A stretch of DNA of 64,000 nt from Larimichthys crocea (Eukaryota > Chordata > Actinopteri > Sciaenidae), in assembly GCF_000972845.2 (NCBI RefSeq), contig NC_040021.1, positions 9,963,291-10,027,290 on the forward strand. Reading direction: 5' to 3'. Of the stretch, positions 33,570 through 47,300 are shown piece after piece (positions within the stretch are counted from its first letter, which is position 1; each line of letters starts with the position of its first letter). The notes below the pieces were generated by a model. It saw only the letters and a list, made by a program, of their open reading frames with translations. It was not told where the DNA came from and did not search any database. A program made the translations under genes and the position numbers.

Positions 33570-36500
33570 GTATGTTTAATATTCCATCACATTCTGAGCG
33601 CTTAATTGCTGCGATTAAGGTGTTTGTAAGGTTACTTGATCCTGAATGAGTGTAGTAGGAGGCAGAAAGGCTCAATAAGAAGCTTTCACTCTATCTTTGT
33701 GAGTCACTGTCCTAAAGCTTGGTAATCCCAGGAGGGTGATGAAGGAAGAACAGGCAGCAGAATCAATGCATGTTCAATAAGCTCCTCTGAAGTGCTTTAA
33801 ACTTGAAAAGGGGAGTTTGTCACCGGGGGCTTCTGGCACCACAAGGCTGCCTGCATTTATTTACTTTTTGATAGATGTATACAATTTAAACAGGTGTAGT
33901 TTTCACCTAAAGTACAAATCAAACTCACAAACATTGGCTCACAACCTCTGGCTGTTTTGTATGGTTGCAAATCTATACAACTCTAACAAAGACAAACTTT
34001 TCAGATGCAAAAGTGTGTTGGAGCAAACACAGCTATGCACATACACAAACACACACATATGCACCCCTCTCCAGGGGCTTGACCCTTGACCTGTTAAGGG
34101 TGTGTTAAAGCTCCGGCTTAACAAAACTCCCACTTCCCTCTTTCTGTGTCTCTTCATGCCTTTTATTTGTTCCCCTTTGATTCATCTCAGCTATTTGCTC
34201 CAGCCTTTATTTTGTCACTTGATCTCTCCATCCATCCATCTCCCTTTTGTTCCCTTGCACTACCGCTTCCCCCTTCAACCCTCTCTACTCACACACACAC
34301 ACACACACACACAAAAACATGTGTGTTTTTCTCTTAATCTTGCTTTCTCCTTTCGTTCAGTTCTCCGTTGTCTTCTCTTCATCCTCAAAGTTTCTTCTTT
34401 CTGTTACTTTGGGGTAAGAAATCCTTGTTCGCTTTTGTCTTTAAATCTTTAATGAGCTCAACCAACCAGAGACCCAGGAGCAACAACGTTAAGTTTTAAA
34501 TGCCATGGAAAATCACTCTAGGGCTATTATGCCACACCAAGAGACGGACACTCATGCACCATCAATATTACATATCACCATATGCTCACTCTTACTGCTT
34601 CTTAACACAAAAGTTGTCACATACGATGCCCTGGAGGAGCCCTGATGAAATTTCTATGTCATATGCTGCAGCCATTTAACTCCTCTTCTTAACACCTCTT
34701 CTTGCTTTATCTTGCTTTAGGCTCTCATCTCCGAGATCACGGTTGCTCATTCGCTCTGTCATGTTACCTTGCTCCCCCGTTCTCCGCGCTCTCATCCTCC
34801 CAATTGCTTTTTCATCTCTCCTGTCTGTCTCAATTTGAAACTTCAGTCGCGGCCTCCCACTTCTAACCCATATTCCTATTAGTTTTTCTCCCTTCCTTCA
34901 ACTTCTCTCTCTTGTCCCTGCTCGCTACCTCGGCACATGTCCATGCATCGCGGATGAAATAATGGGCTGAAAGGCAGGACTGTTGCTCCGCGGGGAAGAT
35001 GACTAGGGCGCCTCCAGTGACCATGACGGATAGCAATGGAGGAGCTTAAGAGAACATTCCTATAGAAGCTTAGTTATCAGTGGCCAAGTTGAAAAAAAAA
35101 CTTTATAGCCAACAGCCTGCACAGTCTCAAACACTTCCAGTGCAGCTTTGTGTTCATGCCATTCAAAGCTTCCATTGATTTAAGAATTTCTGTATTATAT
35201 CAATGGGTTTGTTTAGAGAAGCCTGAGCTGTTATTCAATGAGTACGCTGCTGTTCCACAAGCCTTCTCCCAGACAAGATATTTGCCATTTGAATGGGAAA
35301 CCATCAGTTTACTCTAAAAGTGATCATACAGTTTTATGTAATCATAAGCCTAACGTTTGGTTTGTCTGTTACGCTGCCGTGTTTGGCACGTTAACTCCAG
35401 TATAAGTGTTTCTGCTGTCAACAAATAGAATCGATTGTGGAAAGATCGTAGTTTTATGTTGCTGCAGAGCATAAACAGAAACTGTTACCCACATCTCATC
35501 TTATTATGTATTTATGAGCTGCTATAAATCTGAATCAAACCGGCGGAATATTTTGCAACAATCATGACTACATCCGTAGTAAACAAGTAGGAAAATGCTG
35601 CTGCTTTGTTGCAGTTTGTTGCCCAAGAGTTAGATCTTCTTTCAGTTACCTCATAGTGTTTCACATTTGTTTTATCTGTGAAAGTGAGCACTCTTAAAGC
35701 AAACTTAACAACTCATCCTTGATGAAATAATTAGGTAAATGTATGCAAGGTCAATATACCCAAACTTGGTGATCACAAAATGATTCCTATAAAAAATATT
35801 ACAATATTACAACATAATACATTTCTTTTTTCCTGTCGTTTATCTACAAATATGGGATCTAAATTTAAAGTTTGCCCAGACCAAAAGGACAAACAGACAA
35901 ACACTGTCTGCGAACAAAACCATAATTATAACAAATCCAAATTAATTGAAGGTATAATGCTAACTCCTCAACACGTGTACATAAAATATAAAAGCACCAA
36001 CGCGATTCATTCGTAGTTTTTCTTGACCTTGAAACAAAACACCTCAAGGTCCATTAAGCAGATGTAATGGAGCTTTTCATCACATCACATGGTCTTCATC
36101 AGCAGAAGAGGATGACGCGTCTGTTTTTTTTTTTGCTGAGCAACTTAAAGACTTCTTGTTGTGTTAAAGATACTGTGGTTATTGTTTCCAGTCCGAATGA
36201 TTTTGCAGTAAATCAGCAGGTCATGGACTAAACACCAACTGCATTTCATGAATAAATAACATTTAGCGGTGTCATATTACGTTTTATTACATAATAAATG
36301 AGATCCTGTATGATATGTACTGCTTATAAAGATCCTAAATTATTAAAACACTGAACATTATTAATTTAAAAAGCTGCAGTTCCCACACAACAAACCTTGA
36401 AGGCAATCTGACTTTTGTATACACATCAAGGTTGAGGGGTTCTATTTAAAGTGAGATCTATCACATTATAATCTTGAGTGCACCCATCAAAACATTACCT

Positions 36501-37330
36501 GCCTTTATTGCTTATATTAGCATGGACGTGAGCTGAAATACATGTGTTATCATTATTCATTTATTCATCAGTCAGTTTGGCTGAGGCAAACACTTAAATC
36601 ATCGTCCACAACAGTTGGAGACACTATCTATACTCTACTTCTAAGACATGTTGATTAGGTTTGTCACCTGTTTATGGCTTTATGCATATATGGAGTTATA
36701 TTTGTGTTTCAGTCCTGATGTAGACACAAATAAAACTATTCGATATTTACATTCACATAACCTGGTTGATTGATGACATCCCACAGCACACCACAGCTTC
36801 CCAAACACAACACCAGCTGCTGGGTTTTTACCTTTGAGAAATTCTTTCTGCAAAATCCAATTCCATTTTTAAAACTCATTCAGGAAGCTGCAGTGTAGAT
36901 GAAGTGACAGGGCAGATTGGTGCTGGCAAATTCTTTCTCTCTTAATAATGTGCGTGTGTGTGCGCCTGTGTGCGACAGACAGCCTAAGGGTTTGTTTTTA
37001 GTGATAACCAATCTAAAAGAAGTCTAATCTCTTTATCTGTCAGGTATCGACATAAATACACTCACACACATCCTCTTTAATCATTTACCTCCTCTTGCAG
37101 GCATTCCTCCACTGGGAGAAGAGGAGGGGGGGGCGGGGATGAGTTGGTGAATTATAGACAGACATGAAATATGTCGGACCAAACAAGAGCAGCAGGGGAT
37201 GAAGGGAGAGAATGAGAGACGCAGACAGAAAGAGAGAAAGATAGAGAAGAGCAGACGCAGCATGCGCTGATGACTCAGCCTCCTGACTTTAACACAGTAA
37301 TAAACAGACTACTGCCCTTAAGACACAGTT

Positions 37331-37372
<42 letters not shown>

Positions 37373-37699
37373 TACATTTCTCTCCAGCTGAAATCTAAAA
37401 GCTTTGAAAAAGACAAGCAGCAGCCAACGGCTCAAAAAGTCACCAGAAGTCACCAGATGACGCCATATGCTAATTTGCATGACTGTGCCTCCCACGCTCA
37501 CCTACTGACACTTGTGGGAGAGGAAGTGCTCCAATTACCCTGGTTGGATAAGAGAAAGCAAGTACCATCAATGCATATTAAAGGATTCAAGATTCAAGGA
37601 GTTTTATTTGTCATTACAACACATGTAAACATGGGATGAAATGAAAATTGGTTTCCCCTGGTCCCAGGGCAGCCCAATATCAAATATAAAATATAAAAT

Positions 37700-37730
<31 letters not shown>

Positions 37731-40700
37731 GAACATAAAATATAAAAAGTAAAGGCAAATTTAAATTTAAGAAAAGTACATACAATAAATAGAAAAACAA
37801 CAACAGTATAACACCATGGTGAGGTAGTGAGATGTGCAAGTGTCCAGGTTGTGCAAACAACTGCATTGTGCAAGTAATTGCAGTGCAAAGTATTTTTGTA
37901 TTATTGTCTGTGCATCTGTGGTGGGGGGTCCAGGTGGGGGATGAATCATGTCTCTACAAATCGATATCTAGGATAAATATAACAAAATCTACAGCTACGC
38001 AAGCAGCTGTAGGTCTATGAGGCTGTATTTAGACACAGCAGGTTCACCACCAGTATATAAAAGTCCATAGTGGTGTTGCAGACTGGGGGCAGTATCACAA
38101 AAATACCTATTTCTACATAATGTGGCTTTAATGCCGTTGAAACGTAGTCTGGCCGCTTGTTAAATCACTATATCTTGTTTTTATTTCCACATACTGTATG
38201 CTCAATATAGAAGATGTAGTAAATGAAATTGATGATGATGCTAAAATGAAAAGTCAGGGCACCACCAAAGTTATTACAATTCACTCCGAGGAGGACATAA
38301 ATGTTTCAACCAAATTTAATGGCAGTCCATTCAATAGTCGTTAAGGCTGACCCACCAGCAGACCGACCTTGGCATCCCCCGAGCCACGATATTAATCGTA
38401 GCTAAAAATAAGCATCAAGATGCAAGGTGGGCTTCGTCTCTTCAATGTTGTGTCTCCTCTGTACAACTATGCAACTATAGCATGCCTTCCTCAGAAGAGG
38501 TTTGTCTCTTTTATTGTTCTTTCTCATAATTATCTTTTCCTGCCAAAGCATCTGGTGAATTTCTCCGTATGCCAGCCGGGGGCCTTTGTGACAAACCTGA
38601 CTAATGATTTGGGGTTATAAGTAAAAAATGACTTTACTGTGTCCTCATGTTGTTTTTTTTATGTTATTCAACTTCCTGCTCAACTTCTCATCTCAGAGCA
38701 TGAGACGTGTAGCTGATATAATGATGTGACATTGAGCAATTAAACATGAAACGAGTATTGAACTGTGCCGTTTAACAGTGTAGGTAGGCAAATATGGCAA
38801 CAGCAGGAATGCTCGTGACCCAGCGCTGAACTGTAAGTGTCTCATTACTCCTCGTATAATTGACAACTTCAAACGACTTCAAAGTCAGAAACTTTTCCTC
38901 AGCAGTCCTGGAAGAGGAAATTAGTGCTTAGAGTAACAATTGACGCCAGGCGTCTTCTTTTTTTATTTTTATTTAAGGCAGCATGTTCCCAAAAATCCAA
39001 TTTCACCCTGTCAGAAAATAAAACACCGATGTACTTCTGTCATTCCCTGGTGCTCAGTATTTCTTTTCTATTTCACTTCTAAAGACAATATGTTCTCTTA
39101 GCAGCTTGAAAGTGATTTATTCTTAAACCACTCCCCCCATCACCTGCTGCTCAAAAGAAATCCCAAACACAAACATCTCTGAAAATTAACACAGAAATGA
39201 ATTACCAATGTTAAGCAGCAGCCTTTCACTGCGTATCCATCTGATCAGCTCTCCCTGCTCTCCACAGCATCCCATTTCACAGCCATCAACTGTGAGTGTG
39301 TGAACGCTGCAGAGCTTCTCTACAGGAATATAGTCCCTGCGTTACTTACAGATTTCTCCCTGTCAGGCCATCTGCCACTCACATGTCACACACACTTAAC
39401 CACAAAGCCCACAGGCAGGCTGCTCCATAGATTGCAACAGATCGCAAAAGTGGAACCATGCATCCTTTTAGACAGACCTCCCGCTTTTAAAGATTTTTAC
39501 GAAACACTAAAATGGCCTGCAGAAATGATCATCCAGTGATACGGAGATGATAAAAAGCTACCCCATGCAATAACTGATCTTGTTTTACAGCCATACAGGG
39601 GGCTATTAGCAACTATTTGTAGAAAATCAGTCAACAACAATAATTGATTTGCCAGAAATACAAATTAGATCGTTCTGTTTGTTCAGTCTAGATCAAGGCA
39701 ATGACAAAAATCCAGTAGAGAGGAATTAAAACAGAATACTTTTGATTCTGTTAATTGATTTCACCAAAAACCAGCAGTAAGCCAGAGCCACCCGCACTTT
39801 AACTGAATTCATTTCATTTAATTAGGCAGGACTTAAGTTCATTTATCCGCAAGGCAAGTATTAATTACTTCTGTTCAAATAAGCGTCGGTGTGATTCAAA
39901 ATTAATAGTTTGCTCTTGAACGTTGATTAGTTCAGTGTTGGGATCAAATGAGAACAAAAAATAGCACTTTGTGCTTTCTGCACCAACCACCGCCAGCCGC
40001 TTTTGGGCCCCCAGTGGAATTTCTAATGCAGAAACCCGATGACCTTGGTCATGTCTTGGAAAGCTTAAAGACCTTGTCTCAACAGAGGGAGAGTTAGAGA
40101 GAGAGAGAGATTGTTAAATAAGAATGAGATGGGTTGGCTGCTGTAATCCCAAAGGTGTGACCGGAGTTGGTTCTCAGGCATCTTTAACCTTTAGCTGGCG
40201 TATGTGGAGAACCAAGGAGTCACAAGAGATCAACGTCTGGAAATCTGACGTGTCACCTGGGTCAATCTCCACTCTGTGATCTTGAGCTTAAAATCCATCC
40301 GTAGCAATCAGTGCCTAGTTTAAGCAAAAAAGGTACGTGTCTATTCACAATATAGTCAGCAGAGTTTATTTTGTCAGTGAATCACTGAATATAAAGAGCG
40401 CCAAAGGCAAAACTGGAATGTAAGTATACACAAAAAGGTTGCAGCAACTTCTTCGAAATAGTTCACAGTTTTGGGAAATACACTTATTTGCATTCTTGCT
40501 GAGAGTTAGATGACAACACTCTCATGTCCACCTATTTAATATGAAGCTACAGCCACGAAATAGAGAGCTGAGCTCATTAAGCTCATTATTTAACATTATA
40601 TTATGTTTGTTTATTAATTTCAAAAGTGTAGAAATGACCAAACTATCTGCTGGAGAACACAAAAACACCTTCATAGTGTTATTTATCAGGCAACAACAAG

Positions 40701-43700
40701 AGCAAAATAATCAGCTTGTACTAGGATCACATGCACCGTGAAAGCAGCTTACATGTACGTAGCAGGGTGCAATAACTCTGGGCAGGTTAAATCAGAGCAG
40801 AGAAATAAATATGAATGAAAAATCTCTGTATCAAAAGGATGTAGACATATGAGCCCTTTGATTTCCCACATTTTTGGATCCTATAGCCGCAGTGACATCG
40901 CTTTACTCCTTATGCACACACCAGCCACCCTGGAGAAGCAAACAGCTTTACACGGGCACACAGCTTTGCTTGCTCAATGCGAGATTAAAATCCAACCAAA
41001 GAAAACAAGCCGGCCTGGAATCTTTGCTGGAAGTTATGGAGGGGAGCACAAAGAGAGCTTTCAGCTAATCAATCACTCCCTCTCTCTGCAAGGTTTACCG
41101 AAATATGACTATTTAATTGCCATGTGCAAGAGTTTACACTCTTTTTAAACATGAGAGTTTATCTGTAACTGAGAATATATTAATATTTTGCTATTGGAAC
41201 ATTATTGACACAATACCAAGCTCTGTTTTTTTTTAAACTTGGATAGAGGATAGAGTTTAAACCTGACCACTTACTATTCCCAACTTTTAGATGTAGCGTA
41301 CAAACCCTGCCTCAAACAAGATGATCAAAGCCATATGTTGCAGATGGAAAACCATGTCACTCAATGCACTTTATGTTACCGAGTGAAAAAAACAGTGGGT
41401 CTGTTGTGAGCGCTAACTGGTATCGGACAAAGACTCTCACTGGAGGGAGAAAAGTCAGTGTCAAACTGTCAAGTCCAGAGTCTTGATTGCACAATACTCC
41501 CCTCAGACACGGACGCCTTGTCTGGAACATTCCAGAAAGTTCTCAGCCTCCCTCCCAGCTGATATGAATGAGTGCATTGACCTCTGAAATGGGACGCCGT
41601 CGCTCCCATCTTTGCCAAGCACCTACACTGCCCCGTCCATGTACACATACACTCCCACAGACCATGAATACCCGCTTTTAGCAAAGTTAGTAACCGACAC
41701 ACACGTGTCTAGTTACAAAGACAACACATCACACCACTTAGCCCTAAAAGGCAACAGAGAGTGCCAATGAACTTCAAGAACAATCGTTTGAAGGGCTTTT
41801 AGTTGCTGTGTAAAAGCTTAAAACCCAAGTTTGGAAAGAATATTTCTGCCTCTCTGTGTATCACTATCTGCAGTATTTATTTGACAGCTGATACTGAGTG
41901 ATAGTGAGAAGGGGAAACATATGGAGAGGAAGGCTCGGAGTTAGGGAGATTGAATTAGAAACACAAACACAAGCTGAGTTCTTGTGGAGACATCACCGCT
42001 CACGCTAATCTCACAAAACAACCATGAAGGTCGTAAATTAAATGGAGTTTATACAACTCGCTTGTCGTCTCTTTACAATTTATTTTCATTTTTAATGTGT
42101 GTGTTTTAATGTGTCAGAAACAAACAGACAGACTGACAAAAAAAAAACCAACAAAACAGTACATGATGAGCCGAGAGAGAAATTTATCGCCCGTCTTTGA
42201 CCATCTCGCTGTCACTCTCTCTCTGTTTTTCCATCCCTGTCTCAGGAAGTAAATGTCATATGGTGCTCAGCATGTTCCCTCTGCTCTTTCCAACTAAACA
42301 TCAAACACATATCTCTGATCTGGGATATTGTCCAGGAAGACAGGCGCAGAATTTGCACGGATAGACTACTAGGCACACACACACACACACATAAAGGTTT
42401 GAACTGCAAGCTTACTAACAATAAAAACCCCATCTGTCTCTTGAGATGCTGGCCAAGAGGGCCTGATTCAAATGTGATATGATCAACTCAGACAACAGTG
42501 TACTCTCAGCGGTGTCAGTCACCCTTTTATACGAGATGCATCTCTTACACGACCATTTCGCTTCATGTGGTGAGCCTCTGTATACGTCTTGTGGGTGACG
42601 GAAGGGTGATGTGAGTGGAAGGGGACTGTGTTTCCAAGGCAACGGCCATTTCGACAGAGACTTAAGTTGATGGCATGAGCCATGACAAGTCAAAGGAATT
42701 CATTTAATGTGTGTATGCATGTTTGTATACGCATGTATGTGAAAGAGGGGGAAAGATTATATCTCTTCTGACAAGAGCAGCTGTTAAATGTGCTGAGAGT
42801 TAACCACACACGACTGATGGAAATCTATCAAACTAAGCCACACACAGCTGCCTTCCCTTTTTTATATAAGTCTGTTAACAACAGTAATTTGTTACTGCGG
42901 CTCCGTCAGCTGCATGAATACCACATACTTGTAATACCTTGTTTTAAATTATAGCCGCCTTTCCTTTCCTTTTTGATTGTCTTTCCATCAACCACTCTTG
43001 CCGTGGCACGAACAAATAGGCGTCTTTGTTTATCCTTTCACTGGAGATGTGCAACGATCAAAACAGCGGTATAATTTGCGACACTGAATCGAGCGGCGCT
43101 GATTTGCATTTTATTTCCAAATTTGTACGCTTTCTGAATGCCACTTAAACAAAACTGTCCTGTGTTTTTATTCCATAAATTCCATTATCTGATGGATTTA
43201 TCCTGTGATGCACCTGGGGAAGAAAACACAGTAAGATGGCTAAGTACTGATCACAGATCAGCTATGATTAAAGCTAGATAGACACAAAACGAGGCTGCCA
43301 TGTAGGCGATGGCACAAATTGCAGAGCCAGAATGGACGCACGCTTCGATCAGCTTTGATTTACAACACTTGGGTGGATATCTGTATTCACAAGCAGTCTG
43401 CAGAATGAGGTTTGTTAGGACATGTGCTATAACGCAACGCAGTGTGTGGAGCATGAACGCAAAGCCTCAATGTTGAATAATATTCAAAGGTTAGCTGCAC
43501 AATACATTTCATAGACTTTCTTTCTGTCTCTGTCTCTCTCTATGTCACACACACTCACACTCACATGCATACACTCAAGGAAAAACAGGACAGAGAGGAG
43601 GACAATCCCTTCATCCTCCATCTACACCATCTGTGCCTCAGCCTTCAATTCCTCACACCAACACTTCACTTCCACCCCTCTGCTCATGTATCCCTCCACT

Positions 43701-44318
43701 CCTCCACAGGCTTCTTTACACCATCACTATGCCTTTGAGACTGAGGCTAAACTCTTCCGAGATTACTGCCTTTATTAAAAAAGATCAGCGTAATCCCCCG
43801 CTTTAATTCTGTTATACCCTCTCTGTCTCTCGCTGTACTGGCAGTGAGCTGGGATTGGCCGGTGAGCAAGGACTGCCAGAGGAATAGAGATGACGCTGCA
43901 GGAAGTGGAGACAGCTGGGTCTGGTCTGACTGCCAGTCTCCCAGATTAGTCAGAATGATAGAGCTTAGCACGGCGGATTCTTTGTGATTTTCCACCATGT
44001 ATCATATAATCATGCAGTAAACACCAGCTCTTTACACTTTTTTATTATGCTCTTAAAATAATAATTCTCGTCATTGGGCAATGTTTGGTCTAACACAATA
44101 TACATAACATACACTGGTACTATTTGCTGTTCAAATGCCCAGTGTGCAGCAGGGATATGATTTGGATTGAGAGGTCTGATCTGACCTGTTTTCACTGCAA
44201 ACGTTGAATACAGCATCCATGAAGGATGAGAAAATACCAAACCATGAAAAGACAGAGACCAACAATGAATTGATTCAATAATATAAAATGCACTGTAATT
44301 TATATTAAATAAATAAAG

Positions 44319-44364
<46 letters not shown>

Positions 44365-47300
44365 CATCCATCCATCCATCCATCCATCCATCCATCCATC
44401 CATCCATCCATCCAGCTATCCATCTATCTATCTATCTAAATTAAATTGTCTATAAACTATAAACAGACATTAATTAGCCACACAGTTGCACCGGGTAACA
44501 CATTCCTTATGACGAAACAGCATTATAGTTTATTGTGAGTCGATACCATTCTGCTGCAATTAATACACACTAGTTGACTAATGTTTGTTCAAAGTGACCC
44601 CTTTTTTTTTTTTTTATAGATTCACATCTTCAGTAAGAATGAATGTTTTTGAGGCTGCCCACCACGGACAGGAGTGGGAAAGTTAGAAAGTATTGGAAGA
44701 CAGAAAAACACATTCCTCTCCCTCTCTCTTTTATTGGACTCGTTGACAGTAAGAAGAATAGAGAGTAGCAGGCTCTATATCTTGCATGTCGCATGGGTGG
44801 TGAGGAAATTGAAACTTTTGTCAAGAGTTTCTTAAAGGCTAATCTCGAACCACTGGTCAACGAGCATCATACTTAAACTTCCACAGGAAATACTGATACT
44901 TTTATTCCACATCTCATTACCTCATGTATGAACTCTTTTGTTGTCATCATTTCCCACTCGAATAACTAACAGTAAACATGACTTTCACCTGCCGAAGCTG
45001 TGATTGGCTGCCATGACAACAATAATCTAATCATTTGAGCCTGATAAAGCTCCTGAATGAAAACAATGAGGAAGGTGAAGCGAAATGGAAGCAATTATTT
45101 CAAAACAATAAAAATAGTGTGTTGTAGCAATGTGTCATCGTGTCATTTTAATGATGAACAGAATCCAGCTGTGTTATATCCCATCGTAATAATATTATGA
45201 TGTGCTGTTTGCAAATAACGTCTTCTGTGGTTTTTCTGAGCATATTTAGCTTCAAGATGGTTTTATCAAGCGCTTGGGATAAATGTTAGAATCCACCAAG
45301 GTTCTGAGCATCGCAGACAAAACACAGCATCTTTCTTCTTTTGTCGTGTCTCGGTAGCACAGTTACTAGAAATCAGAGGGAGGCTAATGTGAATCAGCTA
45401 CTAGCTGTTTGATTAAACCACTATCCGCCCACTCATCCATCCCATGTCTTGATCTTCATTTGGCAAAGAGATACTGTTGAGGAAAATACAGCCCGAGTCA
45501 AAGAACATTTCCAAGACTGTCCATAGTGTAAAAAATATTCTGGTTGTTGCACTGAAAGCTTTGACCTCTTGACTGCACAGCTTGGTGGGATTTTTCTGAA
45601 GCATCTGGACTCCAGTGAGAGCAACCACACAAAAAATGAGCAGCAGGTCTGACACTTAACTGCTGTGGCACTTAACTTAACAGACGGGGCTGACTTGGCA
45701 GCACTCCTTTTTGCCACCTTAGGGTTTTCAAGTGGACAGACGCAGCTCACCTATGGCTGGCTCCACAGTGACATCTGATACACCAGAAGCAATTTGTTTA
45801 CTTGAGCACTGATTGTGCCGTGCCCTCTCAGTTGCTTTGACCACACACACAGCCGAGCAGGGCCGATCATAATGTATTGACTTGTGTAAATCTATATACA
45901 GGAGTATATTTCCTCCTCCGTCTATGTGTTTGTCCATCTCTTCCCTTCGTCTCACCCACCTCCATTGTTCTGGCAGAGAGCCCTTTTTTGTTTTATCCAA
46001 TGCTCTCTTGTTCACCCAGCCATCCTCTTCTCCCCATGGGATTATTCACGCTTGGCCTGGCTGCTCACACCTCTCTCTCACACCAAGCTGAGAGGCACAG
46101 ATCCCAGTCATACACCGAGCTCCATCAAGACATCCAGGCCATGCAGAAAGGCCCTGTAACCGAAAAAAGGGATGTTAAAAAAACAACATTTTTATATCCC
46201 TTAGAAGTACAATGAATGGATGTACCAGGATAAAATCTGAATAAAATAAAGTTTAGTTACATTTACGTCTAAGGTACAATTAATCAAATTCAATTTTACC
46301 TTTATCTCGGGATGAATCCAATGAATCGTTTCTTTTCCTTTACCAAGAGGTTCACACTTTAACTGACGCTTCAACTTCATTGCTTACACTGCAAATGCGA
46401 CTTGACACTTGAGGTCCAAAAACAACCGCAACTTTCTTTTTTCATACACAGTTAACTGCTTTCAGCGCTAGCACTTCAGCCAACACTTCAGCTGACATCA
46501 TCTTTTAATTCCCAAACTTAAACTGACACTATTTTTTCAGCAATGCCACTTAAACTGACCCTTCAAGCTGAATTTATCACCTATAATTCGACTAAGTCCT
46601 CACCGAAACCCGCAGTGCTCACACTTAACTTAAAAACACATCCATTGTCCTCTGATGATTTATCCTTCTCGAGACCAAGGTCATCGTATCTACTTAATAA
46701 CTTCCATTGCCCATCTTTCCATTCGTGTCAAGGCAGTCACCTGAAATGCTCGAGCTGAAGATGTAGTTAATCCTAATGTTGTGGGATTAAGATCTAAACA
46801 GCTGAGTCCTGACAGTTGTGAGTGATGTTCTGTGTGTTTGTTATTAACACAGCTCACCTCTGCTGTCCCCGAGGTGCTGATGACTTGTTGTTGCTTGACT
46901 GAACAAAGGGCCTCAACACTAATCTCATCAGCACTCGGTGATGATTCAGCAGTTAGTACCAGCTCATAGGCACGTATGAAACGTGCATAGACACAAACAC
47001 AATCTCCGGTTTTGTGCAGTAAAAAACAAAGAAACATGTTATTGGATAAAGGTTGGATTTATTTTTCACCAAGTAACTTCACAAGAACAGAAAAGTAATT
47101 GTAGCCTTCAAGGAAAATAGACCTGGATTAAAAGCCTAGGTCACTCTGACAACTCTGGGGCAATGCTTCTTACTGGTAAAGTCTTTAAACAAGAAATCTT
47201 GGATGCACACCGCATTCCTTGGCAAAGCCTGCCAATATTTCTATTCGTGCGTGTGCATTTGACTCTCCCTCTGCCCATTCATTCTCCACTTTTTCCCTCC

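Noticed and set aside
44317..44437. Possible CRISPR-like array
   Set aside because: A simple tetranucleotide microsatellite with no spacers, in a vertebrate genome.
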